Shown here piece by piece: positions 50,077 through 62,800 of a stretch of 64,000 nucleotides of DNA. The position numbers and the translations under genes were made by a program. Source of the stretch: Spisula solida (Eukaryota; Mollusca; Bivalvia; Venerida; Mactridae); NCBI GenBank assembly GCA_947247005.1, contig OX365948.1:3906001-3970000 (forward strand), read 5' to 3'. The notes beneath the pieces were generated by a model. The model was not told the DNA's origin. It made no database searches and saw only the letters and a program-made list of their open reading frames with translations. Positions within the stretch are counted from its first letter, which is position 1, and every line of letters starts with the position of its first letter.

Positions 50077-50812
50077 ATGGTAGGGTGACAATCTCAGGAA
50101 AAAAAAGTTGGGGTAGGACCGCTCTGTTAACAAGACATGTCATATACCAAAATGTTCGGTATAGTCGGTAGTATCTGGGGCTGCCGGCATAAATTGCCAA
50201 ATGTGGTGGCGTTCCGAGAAATCCAAGATGGCGTCCAAAATGGCCGCCATTTTTGTCATTACTAGGTCTGCATAAACAATTGATAATTGCAGGAAAATGA
50301 TACTATTCTATGAAATAACTTTCATTCATTATTATAGACATAACCCATGACTTTTCAAATACACCCTGTTCAGAATCTTCAAAGGTCAATGTCAAGGTCA
50401 TTTTCCAGTAAAACCACTGAAAAAACAGCAAAAAACACCGTTTTACTTGATATCTGTTTTATTTATTTAATATTCATAAGTTACAGCTATCTTAAACACA
50501 TATTTTAATATAGTTGTATGTTCCCTTGATCAAATAAAACTGATTTGGAACACTTTGGAGATAAAATAATGGAGATATACCGCTTAGTAGATCATATATG
50601 AAATTCATACCCCACCCACCAATTTTATACAGGGAATCTGAATCAAGTATTTGGAAAGTTTCAGAGAATTAGTATGTCATTATTAAGGGTAGTAATGTCA
50701 TAAATGGAACTTATTATGCATTCATGGATGTGTATGTCTAAATTTGTTCAGAAAAAAAAATCAAGATGGCGTCCAAGATGGCGTCCAAAATGGCCGCCTT
50801 AGTATGAAAAGT
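50077..50812 (+). repeat. ~740-bp dispersed repeat, left copy of an inverted pair
   Basis: Starts ATGGTAGGGTGACA, then TCTGTTAACAAGACATGTCA, TGCCGGCATAAATTGCC and AAGATGGCGTCCAAAATGG, and ends AGTATGAAAAGT. Its reverse complement is at 55553-56296 with high identity. Each copy carries AAGATGGCGTCCAAAATGG near both ends. No frame. Either two insertions of one element or the arms of a 6.2-kb element. Confidence 0.88.
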
Positions 50813-51284
50813 CCCTTAATAGGCCAGTAGAATAGTTGAAAGCTTGAGAAAAAATTCTGATGTTAACAAACTCTTCGGTTTTTTACTCTTTAAAGGTCCC
50901 AGAACACCAGAAAAAAAGTCCCAAAGAATAACTCTTGTGGAAACTTTTTGACGACATTTTTTTAACTTTTGCATAATAACGCGTCTAAAATAATATTTTG
51001 GGATTTTTTTAAAAAATGCAAAAAGTGTCACAAAGTGTATCATGTAGGGTATCAAACTGACCAGTGAGAAGCCAGTAACTTAATTCAAGTAGAAATATTA
51101 ATTTATATGCAATACTTAAAGATACGCACATAAATGTATATTTTTTGCTTTAGAATGGCCATTTTTTCACATCTCGTTCAACTTACCTATTAGTCCTGTC
51201 AAATTAGCATTTAAGGAAAACTAAATTGCAACAGACACTTTTTTGTGTTTTACAGAAAGGTAACCATATGCTGATCAACAGAAA
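50813..51284. other. Spacer without recognised features
   Basis: AT-rich sequence inside the inverted pair. No gene or known repeat. Confidence 0.45.
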
Positions 51285-51578
51285 CAAGACTGCGTTCAAT
51301 AAACGCTTATGCCCCCTGTGGAAGCCTTGTCCATAAATAAGTCTAATATAAGTCCAAAATTAGTTCAAGGTAAAAGTCAAACTGGGGTTAGGTGATACAG
51401 GCATGTGTGAGTCTTATACAACATCCATGCAAGTATGAAAGCTTTGTAGCAAGCCATAATGATGCTAGGAGAAACGGTCCATTTGGGTTAACCGGACGGA
51501 CGGACGAATGAACGGACAAACGAACGGACAGGTGAATCACTATATGCCTCCCGATCAATCTATACGGGGGCATAAAAA
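51285..51578 (-). mobile_element. ATGCCCCC-type element, one-module minus-strand copy
   Basis: Reverse complement of the 15.3-16.8-kb repeats: starts (minus strand) TATGCCCCCGTATAGATTG, then CGTCCGTCCG-rich sequence, one module with TGGCTTGCTACAAAGCTTTC, and ends GCATAAGCGTTTATTGAACG then CAGTCTTGT. Confidence 0.85.
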
Positions 51579-51704
51579 GTCCTCAAAAGTATGAGGGGAC
51601 AGGTCTAAATCCAAGATGGCGCCCAAGATGGCCACCATGTATTGCATAATAAATATACCATATTTAAATATCACCCTTTTCATGCGAATGTACGTTCAAA
51701 GGCC
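51579..51704. other. Short spacer with AAGATGGCG motifs
   Basis: AATCCAAGATGGCGCCCAAG and GATGGCCACC near 51608-51635 echo the termini of the 740-bp repeat; probably a fragment of it. Confidence 0.4.
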
Positions 51705-52086
51705 CGTCACATAGACTGTTACAGCCACTAGGACACAGGTGCAGCCTCTACCAGTACAGATACAGAATGCTCTGACCAGAGGGACAGACTGAGAGAAAGC
51801 CCCTGAAGGGAGAGACATCAGATACAGGCATGTCCAGGGCTGAAGAAGTGCGCCTAGCTCTTATTTCGTATAGACAGCTTAGTTCTTTAATGTGCCCGGT
51901 GAAAAGCATCGATATGTACACAGCTTCCTGGCACCTTCCAACAAATACTTAGCAGTCCATAGGGTTAAATATAGCGGGCAATTAGTACAGACATAATTTC
52001 AGAAATGTCAAGTTCCAATGCCGACAATTGAACCCACGACCTTCGGGTTGACAGTCCAGTGCGTCACCACTGAGCTTTTTCCGCGT
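51705..52086 (-). mobile_element. tRNA-derived SINE, minus strand
   Basis: The minus-strand head (52086-52021) reads CGCGGAAAAAGCTCAGTGGT (A box) and GGTCGTGGGTTCAATTGTC (B box). The body runs on through TTCACCGGGCACATTAAAG and GTCCCTCTGGTCAGAGC to about 51705. The head resembles GCGGATTTAGCTCAGTGG at 58344, so a second head of this family is in the window. Confidence 0.7.
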
Positions 52087-52149
52087 ATATAACTATATTT
52101 TGTACCAAAAATCAATGTGGTACTTTCATACTAGTATATAGATATAATG

Positions 52150-54600
52150 ATGCTTATGGAGGATTCCATAGCATTGGGAATTGTTATCCTTAGGTCCCTA
52201 TCGGGGACCCACCAGTGTGTATGGAACTGTCTTCCTAGACCCTATCGGGGACTCTTCGGTATAGGGAACTGTTATCATATGCACTTTGGGGGACCCACAA
52301 GGGTAGGGAACTGCTACCCTTGAACCTATGGAGGATTCATCCAGGACCCTATGCGGGACTCTTCGTTGTAGGGAACTCAATCATCCTAGACCCTATGGAT
52401 GATTCATCAGTGTTGGAAACGGTCTCCCCATGTACTATAGGGACTCACCAGTGTAGGAAACTGTCATCCTATGCTCTAAGTATGGAGGACTCATCAGGAA
52501 ACAGTCAGTCTATGTCCTATGGAAGACACACTAGTGTTTGGAACTACATCCTAGGTACTATGGGGGGACTCACCATTGTAGGTAACTGCCATCATAGGCC
52601 CTTTGCAGACTCTTCATTGCAAGTATCAGTCATCCTTGGCCCTAAGGGGGACCCGCCAATGTTGTGAGCTGTGATCCTAGGCCCTAGGTAGGACCCACAA
52701 ATGTTGGGAGCTGTCATCCTAGGCCCTAAGGGGACCTGCCAATGTTGTGAGCTACCATCCTAGACCCTAAGGGGATCTATCAGTGTTAGAAGCTATCATC
52801 TTAAGCCCTGAGGGGGAGCCACCAGTGTTGTGAGCTATCATCCTAGGCCCTAAGGAGGACCCACCAGTGTTGTGAGATATCATCCTAGGCCCTAAGGAGG
52901 ACCAACCAGTGTTGTGAATTATCATCCTAGGTCCTAAGGAGGACCCACCAGTGTTGTGAGTTACCATCCTATGCCCTAAGGAGGACCCACCAGTGTTGTG
53001 AGCTATCATCTTACGCCCTAAGGAGGACCCACCAGTGTAGTGAGTTATCTTCCTAGGCCCTAATGAGGACCCACCAGTGTTGTGAGTTATCATCCTAGGT
53101 CCTATGGAAGACTCACCAGTGTTGTGAGATATCATCCTAGGCCCTAAGGAGGACCAACCAGTGTTGTGAGTTATCATCCTAGGCCCTAAGGAGGACCCGC
53201 CAGTGTTGTGAGTTATCATCCTATGCCCTATGGAAGACTCACCAGTGTTGTGAGCTATCATCCTAGGCCCTAAGGAGGACCCACCAGTGTTGTGAGCTAT
53301 CATCTTAGGCCCTAAGGAGGACCACCAGTGTTGTGAGTTATCATCCTAGGCCCTAATGAGGACCCACCAGTTTTGTGAGTTATCATCCTATGCCCTATGG
53401 AAGACTCACCAGTGTTGTGAGCTATCATCCTAGGCCCTAAGGAGGACCCACCAGTGTTGTGAGTTATCATCCTAGGTCCTATGGAAGACTCACCAGTGTT
53501 GTGAGCTATCATCCTAGGCCCTAAGGAGGACCCACCAGTGTTGTGAGTTATCATCCTAGGTCCTAAGGAGGACCCACCAGTGTTGTGAGTTATCATCCTA
53601 GGCCCTATGAAAGACTAACCAGTGTTGTGAGCTATCATCCTAGGCCCTAAGGAGGGCCCACCAGTGTTGTGAGTTATCATCCAATGCCCTATGTAGGACC
53701 CGCCAGTGTTGTGAGTTATCATCCTAGGCCCTATGGAAGACTCACCAGTGTTGACAACTGTCACCCTAGTCCCTATCGGTGACTCTTCGGTGTAGGGAGC
53801 TGTCATCCAAGACCAGCTGCTGTGGACTCATTAGCGCTGGGGACAGTCAATTAAGGTCTTATGGGAGGCTCGTCAGTGCTGGAAGAAATCATGCAATGCT
53901 CTCTCAGGGACTCACCACTGTTTATAGCAGTTGTCTTATGCCCCATGGGATACTTTTCAGTCGTATTTGGGTATATTAAGGACTCATCAGGGTTGTAAGT
54001 AGACATTAAAGATCCTTTGGGGGACTTATACGCCATGGGGATAATCAATGAAAGCCATATCATAAGGCTTATGGGGATTCTTCAGTGTTGGGAGAAATCA
54101 TACAATGCCCTCGCAGGGACTCACCAGTGCTGGAAGCAATCGTATTAGGGTCTATGAAGGACTCATCAGTGTTAGCTACATGCACAGCCATGCCCTTTGC
54201 CATATGGATCATAGTTGGCAGCAATCATCCCAGGCCTTATGTGGGACAGTAATCCTAGGTATTATGGGGGGCTCGATAATGTTGGACCTGTCATCATACG
54301 TACTGAGGGGACTCACCAGTGTAGGTAAAGTCATCCTAGGTCATATGTGGCACTGTCATCCTAGGTTTTATGGGACTCGGCAATGTCGGGAACAGTCATC
54401 CTAGGCACTCGGGGATCAACTAGCATTGGAGTTATTAACTTATAGTCATCAGTGCAGGGATTAGTTAACGGGTTACTCGCATATGTTGGGAATTGTGATC
54501 ATAGACCCTTCTTAGGACTTACCAGTGATTGAAACAGTCATTGTAAGTGACATTAGAGATACACCAACTGGTGTTGGGAACATTCATGTTAGCCGGCCAT
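52150..54600. repeat. 42-bp satellite array, homogeneous core with decayed edges
   Basis: Unit GAGGACCCACCAGTGTTGTG then AGCTATCATCCTAGGCCC plus TAAG. The core (about 52620-53760, some 27 copies) is even and in register. On both sides (52150-52620 and 53760-54600) copies become diverged and irregular in length, still marked by CACCAGTGT, GGGA and CATCCTAGG. The 42-bp unit gives a 14-residue minus-strand peptide repeat (MITHNTGGSSLGPR); not a gene. Confidence 0.93.
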
Positions 54601-55552
54601 ATTTATAAAGGACTCATAAAGAATAATAGCGACAAGTCCCATAATTATCATATAAAACATATACACATATAAAATCAATGGTATACATGAATATTTTGTC
54701 ACATTATAACAGCACCTTATCTCGGAAAAAACAGGGGAGGTCCCGTAAGGATAGTACACGTACTTACATAGACACTGCAAGGTAGCTAGGTATTATCAAA
54801 TCATAATACATTGTTTTGTTTGGCCTTCAGTTGTTGCACTGTAGGTCCTTATTCAAAACTGAGAGCCTTTATACGGTCGTGTGTTATTTTACTAAAATAT
54901 GTACTTTGTGCATTATGATTTACAGCACGTATCAACGTCATGATGAACTTATTGAGCGAAATAATGCATTAGAAACTATGTTTTGTTCTTGAATGGCAAT
55001 ACTGTATAAGTATGCAAATTACAAAACCGTGTACATTGAATTTTGTACATGTATATTTTTCCGTTTTAAAGTACAGAGAAAAATCAATTTATGCTATAAA
55101 TAGACATGGGGCTCTTTATATTAATTGTTAAAAAACGTGATTGATGATATACCAGTCGCTTGGCGTTTACGGAATCATTTTTACCCCACCCACTTTCGAA
55201 ACATTGGAAACAGATTGAACAAAAGTAGTTATAATTAATGTTACAACATTCCTTAACATTTTCTGCACAATCATGTATATTTTTCTTGTTTATATACCCA
55301 TGCTAATAAATCGCATATGTATGTCATGTTGCGAGAAATTATTAAATGATAAAGATATATTCTACACTCAAACGCCTCATTATAACATTGCTAGTAATTA
55401 ATTATTCGCACTATTTCTGCAGTAAGATATAATAATTCAATACTAATTCAATTGAAAAATATGTGTAAATGTAAAATATCTGCAATTAAAAATACTTAAA
55501 GATGAAATAAGTGCACGTGTACCATCTTATATATTATAGCTATATGTAAGGT
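54601..55552. other. AT-rich spacer without recognised features
   Basis: About 950 bp, very AT-rich, between the satellite and the right copy of the 740-bp repeat. No exon or repeat seen. Confidence 0.5.
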
Positions 55553-56296
55553 ACTTTTCATACTATGGCGGCCATTTTGGTCGCCATCTTGGACGCCATC
55601 TTGATTTTTTTCTGAACAAATTTAGACATACACATCTATGCTTGTATACTAATTTACATTTATGACATAACTACCCTTAATAATGACATACTTATTCTTT
55701 GAAACTTTCCAAATACTTGATTCAGATTCCCTGTATAAAATTGGTGGGTGGGGTATGGATTTTATATATGATCTACTAAGCGGTATATCTCCAATATTTT
55801 AACTCCAAAGTGTTCCAAATCAGTTTTATTTGATCAAGGGAACATACAACTATGTTAAAATATGTGTTTTAGATAGCTGTAACTTATGAATAGTAAATAA
55901 ATAAAACAGATATCAAGTAAAACGGTGTTTTTTGCTGTTTTTTCAGTGGTTTTACTGGAAAATGACCTTGACATTGACCTTTGAAGATTCTGAACAGGGT
56001 GTATTTGTAAAGACATTGGTTGTATCTATAATAATTAATGATAGTTGTTTCATAGAATAGTATCATATTCCTGCAATTATCAATTGTCTATGCAGAGCTA
56101 GTAATGACAAAAATGGCGGCCATTTTGGACGCCATCTTGGATTTCTCGGAACGCCACCACATTTGGCAATTTATGCCGGCAGTCCCAGATACTACAGACT
56201 ATACCGAACATTTTGGTATATAACATGTCTTGTTAACAGAGAGGTCTTACCTACTCTTAAAATAGAAGACTTTTTTGGCAATAGTCACCCTACCAT
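55553..56296 (-). repeat. ~740-bp dispersed repeat, right copy of an inverted pair
   Basis: Reverse complement of 50077-50812: starts ACTTTTCATACTATGGCGGC, contains GGACGCCATCTTGGATTTC and TTATGCCGGCAG, and ends GTCACCCTACCAT. Differences are scattered substitutions and small indels; the outermost 60 bp are more diverged. Confidence 0.88.
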
Positions 56297-56774
56297 CACT
56301 CGGATTCCAATATCCAAACATTGCGAGTGTCTAGAGAGTATATGAGTTCTGACGTAATCACAGTGATAGTCTAGTCATGTTGGATGTACCTTTCATCAAT
56401 ATTCAGATAAAGACATTGAGCACGTACAAAGGCAGTGCAGCTGCTATAGGGCGCCCAAGATAACGTGAAAGGTGAAAAACTTGGTATACAATGTATTCCA
56501 CAAAGGTGGTTAGAATTATGCGCACCATTTAACAGTTATGATGTTTTCAGTACATAACTGACCTTGTCTGTTTATTCAAGTGATTTGTAAAACCAATTTT
56601 GCCACAGTTGACCAAACCGATTCACGTAAACTTATAAACATCACATTATCCTGGGCGGACTATAATATTGCTATGGTATAAGGTATAGGTCGTTTGTAGA
56701 CTAAAGAAATATTATACATGTATAAATGTTAGGCCGTTTGGGGATTAAACAAATCGTATAAAAAAGTTAAGTAC
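56297..56774. other. Spacer without recognised features
   Basis: Between the inverted-pair copy and the 1.55-kb element. Nothing recognised. Confidence 0.45.
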
Positions 56775-58327
56775 ACTCAACCACTTTTCTAATTGGTCAT
56801 TTTTCAATCTGAATTTCATGTTGGCCTCGGAGTGACCATTTTATACATCTCAAAAATGTTAAAATCGTTAAAATATTACCATTCGATCTGGCTAGGGACC
56901 GATATTTTGTGAAAACAGGCTCTTTAAATTACATATAACGGAAGCGAGTGCAATAAATTGTCCCCCCCCCCCCCCCCCTGGAGTTTATCCAGGCCCTTAT
57001 TACTCTCGAGCTGTATCATTCAGACGCTTATCAAATGATTTTAAATCGTCTGAATGATCATGATTTAGGGGATCACTGGTGTTGATTCACTTATCTATGT
57101 TACTATAATGTGTGAACTGATCGACTTAATAATAGTGAAACAATATACTAGTAACTTAAATTACATTTCAAAATGTTCTTGTTGGTAGATGTATAACTGA
57201 TTATGTAACAATGCAATTTTAATAATTTCACGTGAGTTTTAGAACATAAAAGCTGCAAAAATGATTTTAAATCAAAATTGACAAAACTCTTCGCAAGGGG
57301 AATCACAATTTAAGTTCATATGTCTGCGTTGAATAATTTTTATATTTTTTAAAAATAGAGAGCGGAAATTTCATAATTTTTAATTAAAATGTTACAAAAA
57401 AACTTTCAGTTATAGATCTAATATTGTTTATTTCATGGGTTGTGTATTTTGATTTGTAGCAGTAGACCTACACTTTGTTATAGTTAGAACATATTAAGTA
57501 AATTTTAATGATTAAAAAGGGCAGAGCGAGCGAAGCGAGTCCTTTTTAGTCATTAAAATTTACTTAATATGTTCTAACTAACTTAGAATATAACATTCTG
57601 CATTCTGATTGGCCGATAGAAATTAGCGCCAACGCATGAAGTCAAGTCTGTTAAGAGAACATTTTAATGATTAAATTTTCATTTAACCGCGAAAATGTGG
57701 CGTTTTCATTGGCTCATAATGTAGGTTGTATTCTAATATTAATTTAACGTCTAACTCAGAAATTCAAAGATCTTATTTGAAATAAAATCTTCAATGGGGT
57801 AAACATTTGTTTAAATAATTGCATAAAGAATTTACGTTGTCTGATTATGTAGCGCGAATTTTAATAATTTGACACCTGATTTGTAAATTTTATGGAATTG
57901 AAAGAAATTATTTTTAAATAATTGTTAAACTCATCGTATTTTCTGTTGGTGTAGCAGTACAATTTTAGGACAATTTTAGTACCTTGACTTCTGATTTTAA
58001 AAGCTTAAAGTGCAGGAAATTGCATGATTTTAATTCGAAAAGTGAAAATTTCTTCGCCGGTAGGGCACACCCCTCCCGCACACCCCACCCAACCATACCA
58101 TCCCATTAGCTAGCTGTGCCCCACCACTCGAAAATTTATATTATTTGATGGCGAAAATGCAAAATTTATCGCATGAATGACCATTCATACTTTGACACGT
58201 GATTAAGATTTTTAATGATTTGAGTGTTAGGACTATTGAATAACACGTTTGTGTGAAACATATCGTCAACAATAATGATATATATATATCGGGTTTGAAA
58301 AGTGACCAATTAGAAAAGCGGTTGAGT
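56775..58327. mobile_element. 1.55-kb element bounded by ~35-bp inverted repeats
   Basis: Left end ACTCAACCACTTTTCTAATT then GGTCATTTTTCAA; right end TTGAAAAGTGACCAATTAG then AAAAGCGGTTGAGT. The interior is AT-rich with no frame; it holds a 17-nt C run (56962-56978) and the large palindrome at 57483-57578. The flanks are TA-rich, so a TA duplication cannot be told from background. Confidence 0.7.
57483..57578. repeat. 96-bp hairpin: 38-bp arms with GC-rich loop
   Basis: GTTAGAACATATTAAGTAAA then TTTTAATGATTAAAAAGG pairs with CCTTTTTAGTCATTAAAATT then TACTTAATATGTTCTAAC, with one mismatch. The loop GCAGAGCGAGCGAAGCGAGT is itself partly self-complementary. In a longer inverted-repeat element. 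A nested MITE is the simplest reading. Confidence 0.85.
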
Positions 58328-58343
58328 ATATATTAAAATATTA

Positions 58344-58868
58344 GCGGATTTAGCTCAGTGGTAAATCACTGCGCGATCACACTTGACTCGGGCCACGACT
58401 CTGAGTCAGGATGCAATATTACACTTGCTGCGCAGTATCAGACTTGACTCGGGACACGACTCTGAGTTAGGATGCAATATTACACATGCTGCGCAGTATC
58501 AGACTTGACTCGGGACACGACTCTGAGTCAGTATGCAATATTACACATGCTGCGCAGTATCAGACTTGACTCGGGACACGACTCTGAGTCAGGATGCAAT
58601 ATTACGCATGCTGCGCAGTATCCGACTTGATACGGGCCACGACTTTGAGTCAGGATGCAATATTACACATGCTGCGCAGTATCCGACTTGACTCGGGCCA
58701 CGACTCTGAGTCAGGATGCAATATTACACATGCTGCGCAGTATCCGACTTGACTCGGGCCACGACTCTGAGTCAGGATGCAATATTACACATGCTGCGCA
58801 GTATCCGACTTGACTTGGGCCACGACTCTGAGTCAGTATGCAATATTACACATGCTGCACAGTATCAG
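58344..58868. repeat. 61-bp array (8 copies) following a tRNA-like half head
   Basis: GCGGATTTAGCTCAGTGGTA at 58344 looks like a SINE A-box region without a B box. From 58381 there are eight 61-bp units: GACTCGGGCCACGACTCTGA then GTCAGGATGCAATATTACAC and ATGCTGCGCAGTATCCGACTT. Each unit contains the exact palindromes GACTCTGAGTC and TGCGCA. Variation is light. Confidence 0.9.
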
Positions 58869-59849
58869 ACGAATGCCAAAATTTAATTACGTCAATATTA
58901 CGTACAATATTGCATTATTTATACTATAATTGTTATTGTTGAAGCCCCAAAAAGCACAGCTTTTGTAATCTTCGTGTATCTGCAGAATGATGAGCACTTT
59001 AGTTGAGTCCCAATGATGGAAAACACCATAAGAGTGAACAAAACGAAATACAGCCTTCAGTTGGTTTATTGACTTAGTAACACATTGGCATGCTGTATAG
59101 TCTAAGGGCAGCGACTCTAGCAAATTCCATACATTTTACTTAAATGTGTAATTGGTATACTTTTCGACAGAAATGTCATCCATTATTGGTCATTTGTGTA
59201 TAGCATCCTAAGTCCTCGTATTTATGCAATAACGGGGCATACCTGGAATGTTGCGATCCAGGCAGCGACCAAATGACGTCAAACATCCCATATTCTTTAT
59301 GTTAGCTTGTGTTATCCTTAATTAAGGAGGAGCGGTCGTGCATACATCGATGTAGCGGGTTACTATACTCACTATTGAAATTGCAACTTTCATCTACACG
59401 GGTAACTCTGTTTATCCTGTTTTTATTAAGTTCAAACTCGCCACCAGTAGTTCAATGATCATATATTAATGATTTGACCAAGATAATTGATATCTCATAA
59501 GTCATACCCAGAAATCTAAGCCATTTTGCTAGCTTATTGGCGAAAATGTCTCCCTTATTTACACCTTATCAGGACAATCGGTTAATTGACGCCCATTGAC
59601 ATATAAAGTGCGCTTTTTAAATATGTTGAGTGTATCTACAGAATGTTCGCGAATACCAAATCATATGCTGAACAAATTAAAATGGCATGGTGTTCGGATA
59701 ATAATGTGTTTGTCTAGCACACATCCCTATTCCCTGTCCTATCACTTTCTGGACTGCTAAGGTACGGTGTAAGTTTAGAAAGGAAGTTAAGACGATATCT
59801 TATATGAAGTATGTGTATGTGTATGATCTTCATCATTTCTATTTTCCAG
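58869..59849. other. Region upstream of the first visible KY-like exon
   Basis: No repeat or exon recognised. A minus-strand open frame of 78 codons at 58887-59123 has no recognisable features. An upstream exon of the KY-like gene could lie here or further left. Confidence 0.4.
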
Positions 59850-62800
59850 GTCCCAATTATGCCTCGACTACATTCATATGATGAAAAAGGTGTGGACTTC
59901 TACCACGTGGATAACAACGCCCAACAGGTAAACCTTAGTATGCATGTGTATCTAGTGATAGGCTAGAAGTAGAACGCGCGCTTCAAGATCTAGAGGTCCC
60001 CATTCGGAACACTGCTTTTAAAATTTGTCTGCGCAAGAAACCCTACTTGCTCCACTTCAACTAGGTATATAAATTGGTACGAGAGAGGGTCAGGAGCAAA
60101 TGTTCTGACGACAGCACCGAGTGTAACAGACGACGTGTAACGTAATGAGTGAGTAAATGTACTGTCGTGACTGAAAATAGACTTTCACTGTTGTTGTTTT
60201 AAATTCATGTTTCAAAATAATGGATAATAATTTTTTGTATCAACGAAGATAACTTAAGCGTCTCAATACCACACACATGGGTCGGTCGTTCATTTAATAC
60301 CGGGCGATCAATACTGCTGGAAAACTAGTGAACCGATATTGATGAAAACGTACATGAATACATTCACATCAAACTTTAATTTATATACGAAATTTCAACT
60401 TGTTACGACGAAGGGTTTACATGATATTGGTGTTTTAATAAGTACATGTAACAAGAGTCGGCCCAAGTCGACGTCAAAATATTGTGACGTTAGGCCATTT
60501 TCGCTTCTAAAACGTGACCCTTATTCTCTATTTGATCATCGTTTGGGAGCCATAAAGTCACGTGAGCACACACATTTAAAGATGTCCGGTAGTGATGTTT
60601 AATGCTGTATCCAGGACAAGTTCGCATGGTTCCGTAATTACTATAGTAGTATTCTTCAAGTAGTGTTTACCCCTCCGACGACATTTTCCTGTTTCTGACG
60701 TTAGATTGGCCCGTCCTCAGATCATCGCGAGGTGATCCTTGTCACCAAAGAACCTTTTATAAGCTGAATCAACCGATACAAATATTCCCAAAAGGCTTCT
60801 CTAAAATAGATTCTTTAGTTGTATATGTGTATGACTAATACTTTTACGAAATTGTACCCTAATCGTTTTTTCCTAGCAAATTCGATTTCGTTGCGATATG
60901 AACGGAAACACACCCGTTGTCACTCAACAACGCTTCGTGCACAGCTACAGTACATAAATGACATCAAACCTTATATAGCATAACGTAGATGTAGCCAAAA
61001 CGTTATATAATGTTTTCCGTTGACAAAAGGCAACTATAACACACACCCTGTCATATCAACACTCTACATTTCACAGAAAACTGGGGTTTGGTCGGGTAGC
61101 CCTTAGTTGGGTTACTATAGTAACCACAGTTTGTGTTGGGTTGGATAATCTTATACCAAGTTTTGTCGAATTATCAAGTACGTCTTATTAAACGAAAATT
61201 TATTACAATTGCATGCTTCAATCAAGCGCTATGGCGATCGTCCGGGTATTAAATGAACGACCCTCATACGTGTATTAATATCTCCAGGTTAAACCACAAG
61301 ATGCTGCAACGTTTCCCAAACTGATTCAACAACTTAAAAAAGTCACAAAGAATTCTAAGTACCCTGAGTTATACCTGGTGAGAGGGTTACATGCATGGAT
61401 CGCACACAATCAAGCATACAGAGGACCTGAGCCTGGCTTCAATACACCACTCTTCTATGTGCGCCAACTTGTTGAACGGAAACTGCCACCGGCTGTTGTA
61501 TTTATGCAGTTTTGTAGGTAAGTTACTAGTAAATACAGTGAACCCACTGGTTATATAGACAAAGCATGAACGGACCATAATTATAAGACACCCTCGTACA
61601 ATTTGTCTTCCCATTAAGTTGGCATTAATAATGACTTTAATGAGGTTGAATACAGAACAAAACAGTGACAATATATTTGAGTTAAAACAAGGTGATCTTT
61701 ATAGTTAACTTTATTTCACTCAACATTGTCCAACTACTTCCCATGCTCTCTGACACATTCGTCAATTTTGATTACAATTATTCAGAACCAAAGTTTGATT
61801 TAGATACTAGTTCTTGTTTCATTTAAAATGTGTACATTTTGAGAGCAAACTTTTTAACACCCTGTATATTGGTACTGGTGCTGTTCCACTCACACAAAAC
61901 TCTTGTATTGTATTTAGGTACGCGGAGATCGAATGTGAGGAAGTTAAAGGACGCGCCAAGGCTATCCGGTACAGGACAGGAGACGCTGATTCTAGCTATC
62001 TCCAGAACCATTCCTGGATTGCGTTTAAAGCAGACGGTAAATGGCATCTTATGCATCCACAGTGGTCAATTCACGCGTACGTGGGGTACCAACATGGTGG
62101 TGAGATAGAAATAGAGAAAGATGGTAAGGACAGTGTGAAGGAGAGACAGGAGAAACTAGGTCAGTCTCAATACTTGATGAACGAATTCTGGTTTTGTACA
62201 GCGCCAGAAATCTTCGCCACGCGTTGCTTAGCAGACGATCCAAAATGGCAAAGTCCAAATGATGATAAAGTGTTTATGACATCTGTTGATCAGTACACAT
62301 CGGCTCCTGATTTGAGGCAAGGATTTTACAACATGAAATTGTCTCTGATGAGTCAACAATCATGTATACTTCACTCAACGAAAGGCAAATGTTTCATTTC
62401 AATACTTGCTGACAAAGACATGATTTGTCGTTTAGACTTTTCATACGAACTTGTTGTCGAGAAGAGAGAAGGTATCAATCTGAATGTGAATGACATGCAA
62501 CAGTTGGTTTTACCACAGATTGACGTCAAGAACCGGACATTTAAATTTGAGGTACGTCTGCCTGTGATTGGAGTATATTGGCTGAGGTTGTTTGTGGGCT
62601 TCATTGACCAGGCGGACCAGAAGGTGAACTGCTGTGGATTTAAAATCATCTGTCAGGAAGCCAGCGACAATTGTCAGAAGTTTCCAACATGTAAAGGTCT
62701 AGATATGTACGGTCATGGTCCTAAAGCCGTAGATGCTGGACTGATCAGCTCCTCAGGTATTCTGTTTGTTGTAATTTATACTATTTGTTTGTATTTTCAA

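Noticed and set aside
52767..53806. Minus-strand 14-residue repeat peptides (178 and 94 codons)
   Set aside because: Arise because the satellite unit is 42 bp; the neighbouring copies carry stops and there is no promoter or conserved start.
60339..60602. 87-codon frame as a mariner transposase remnant
   Set aside because: No catalytic motif or recognisable transposase sequence.
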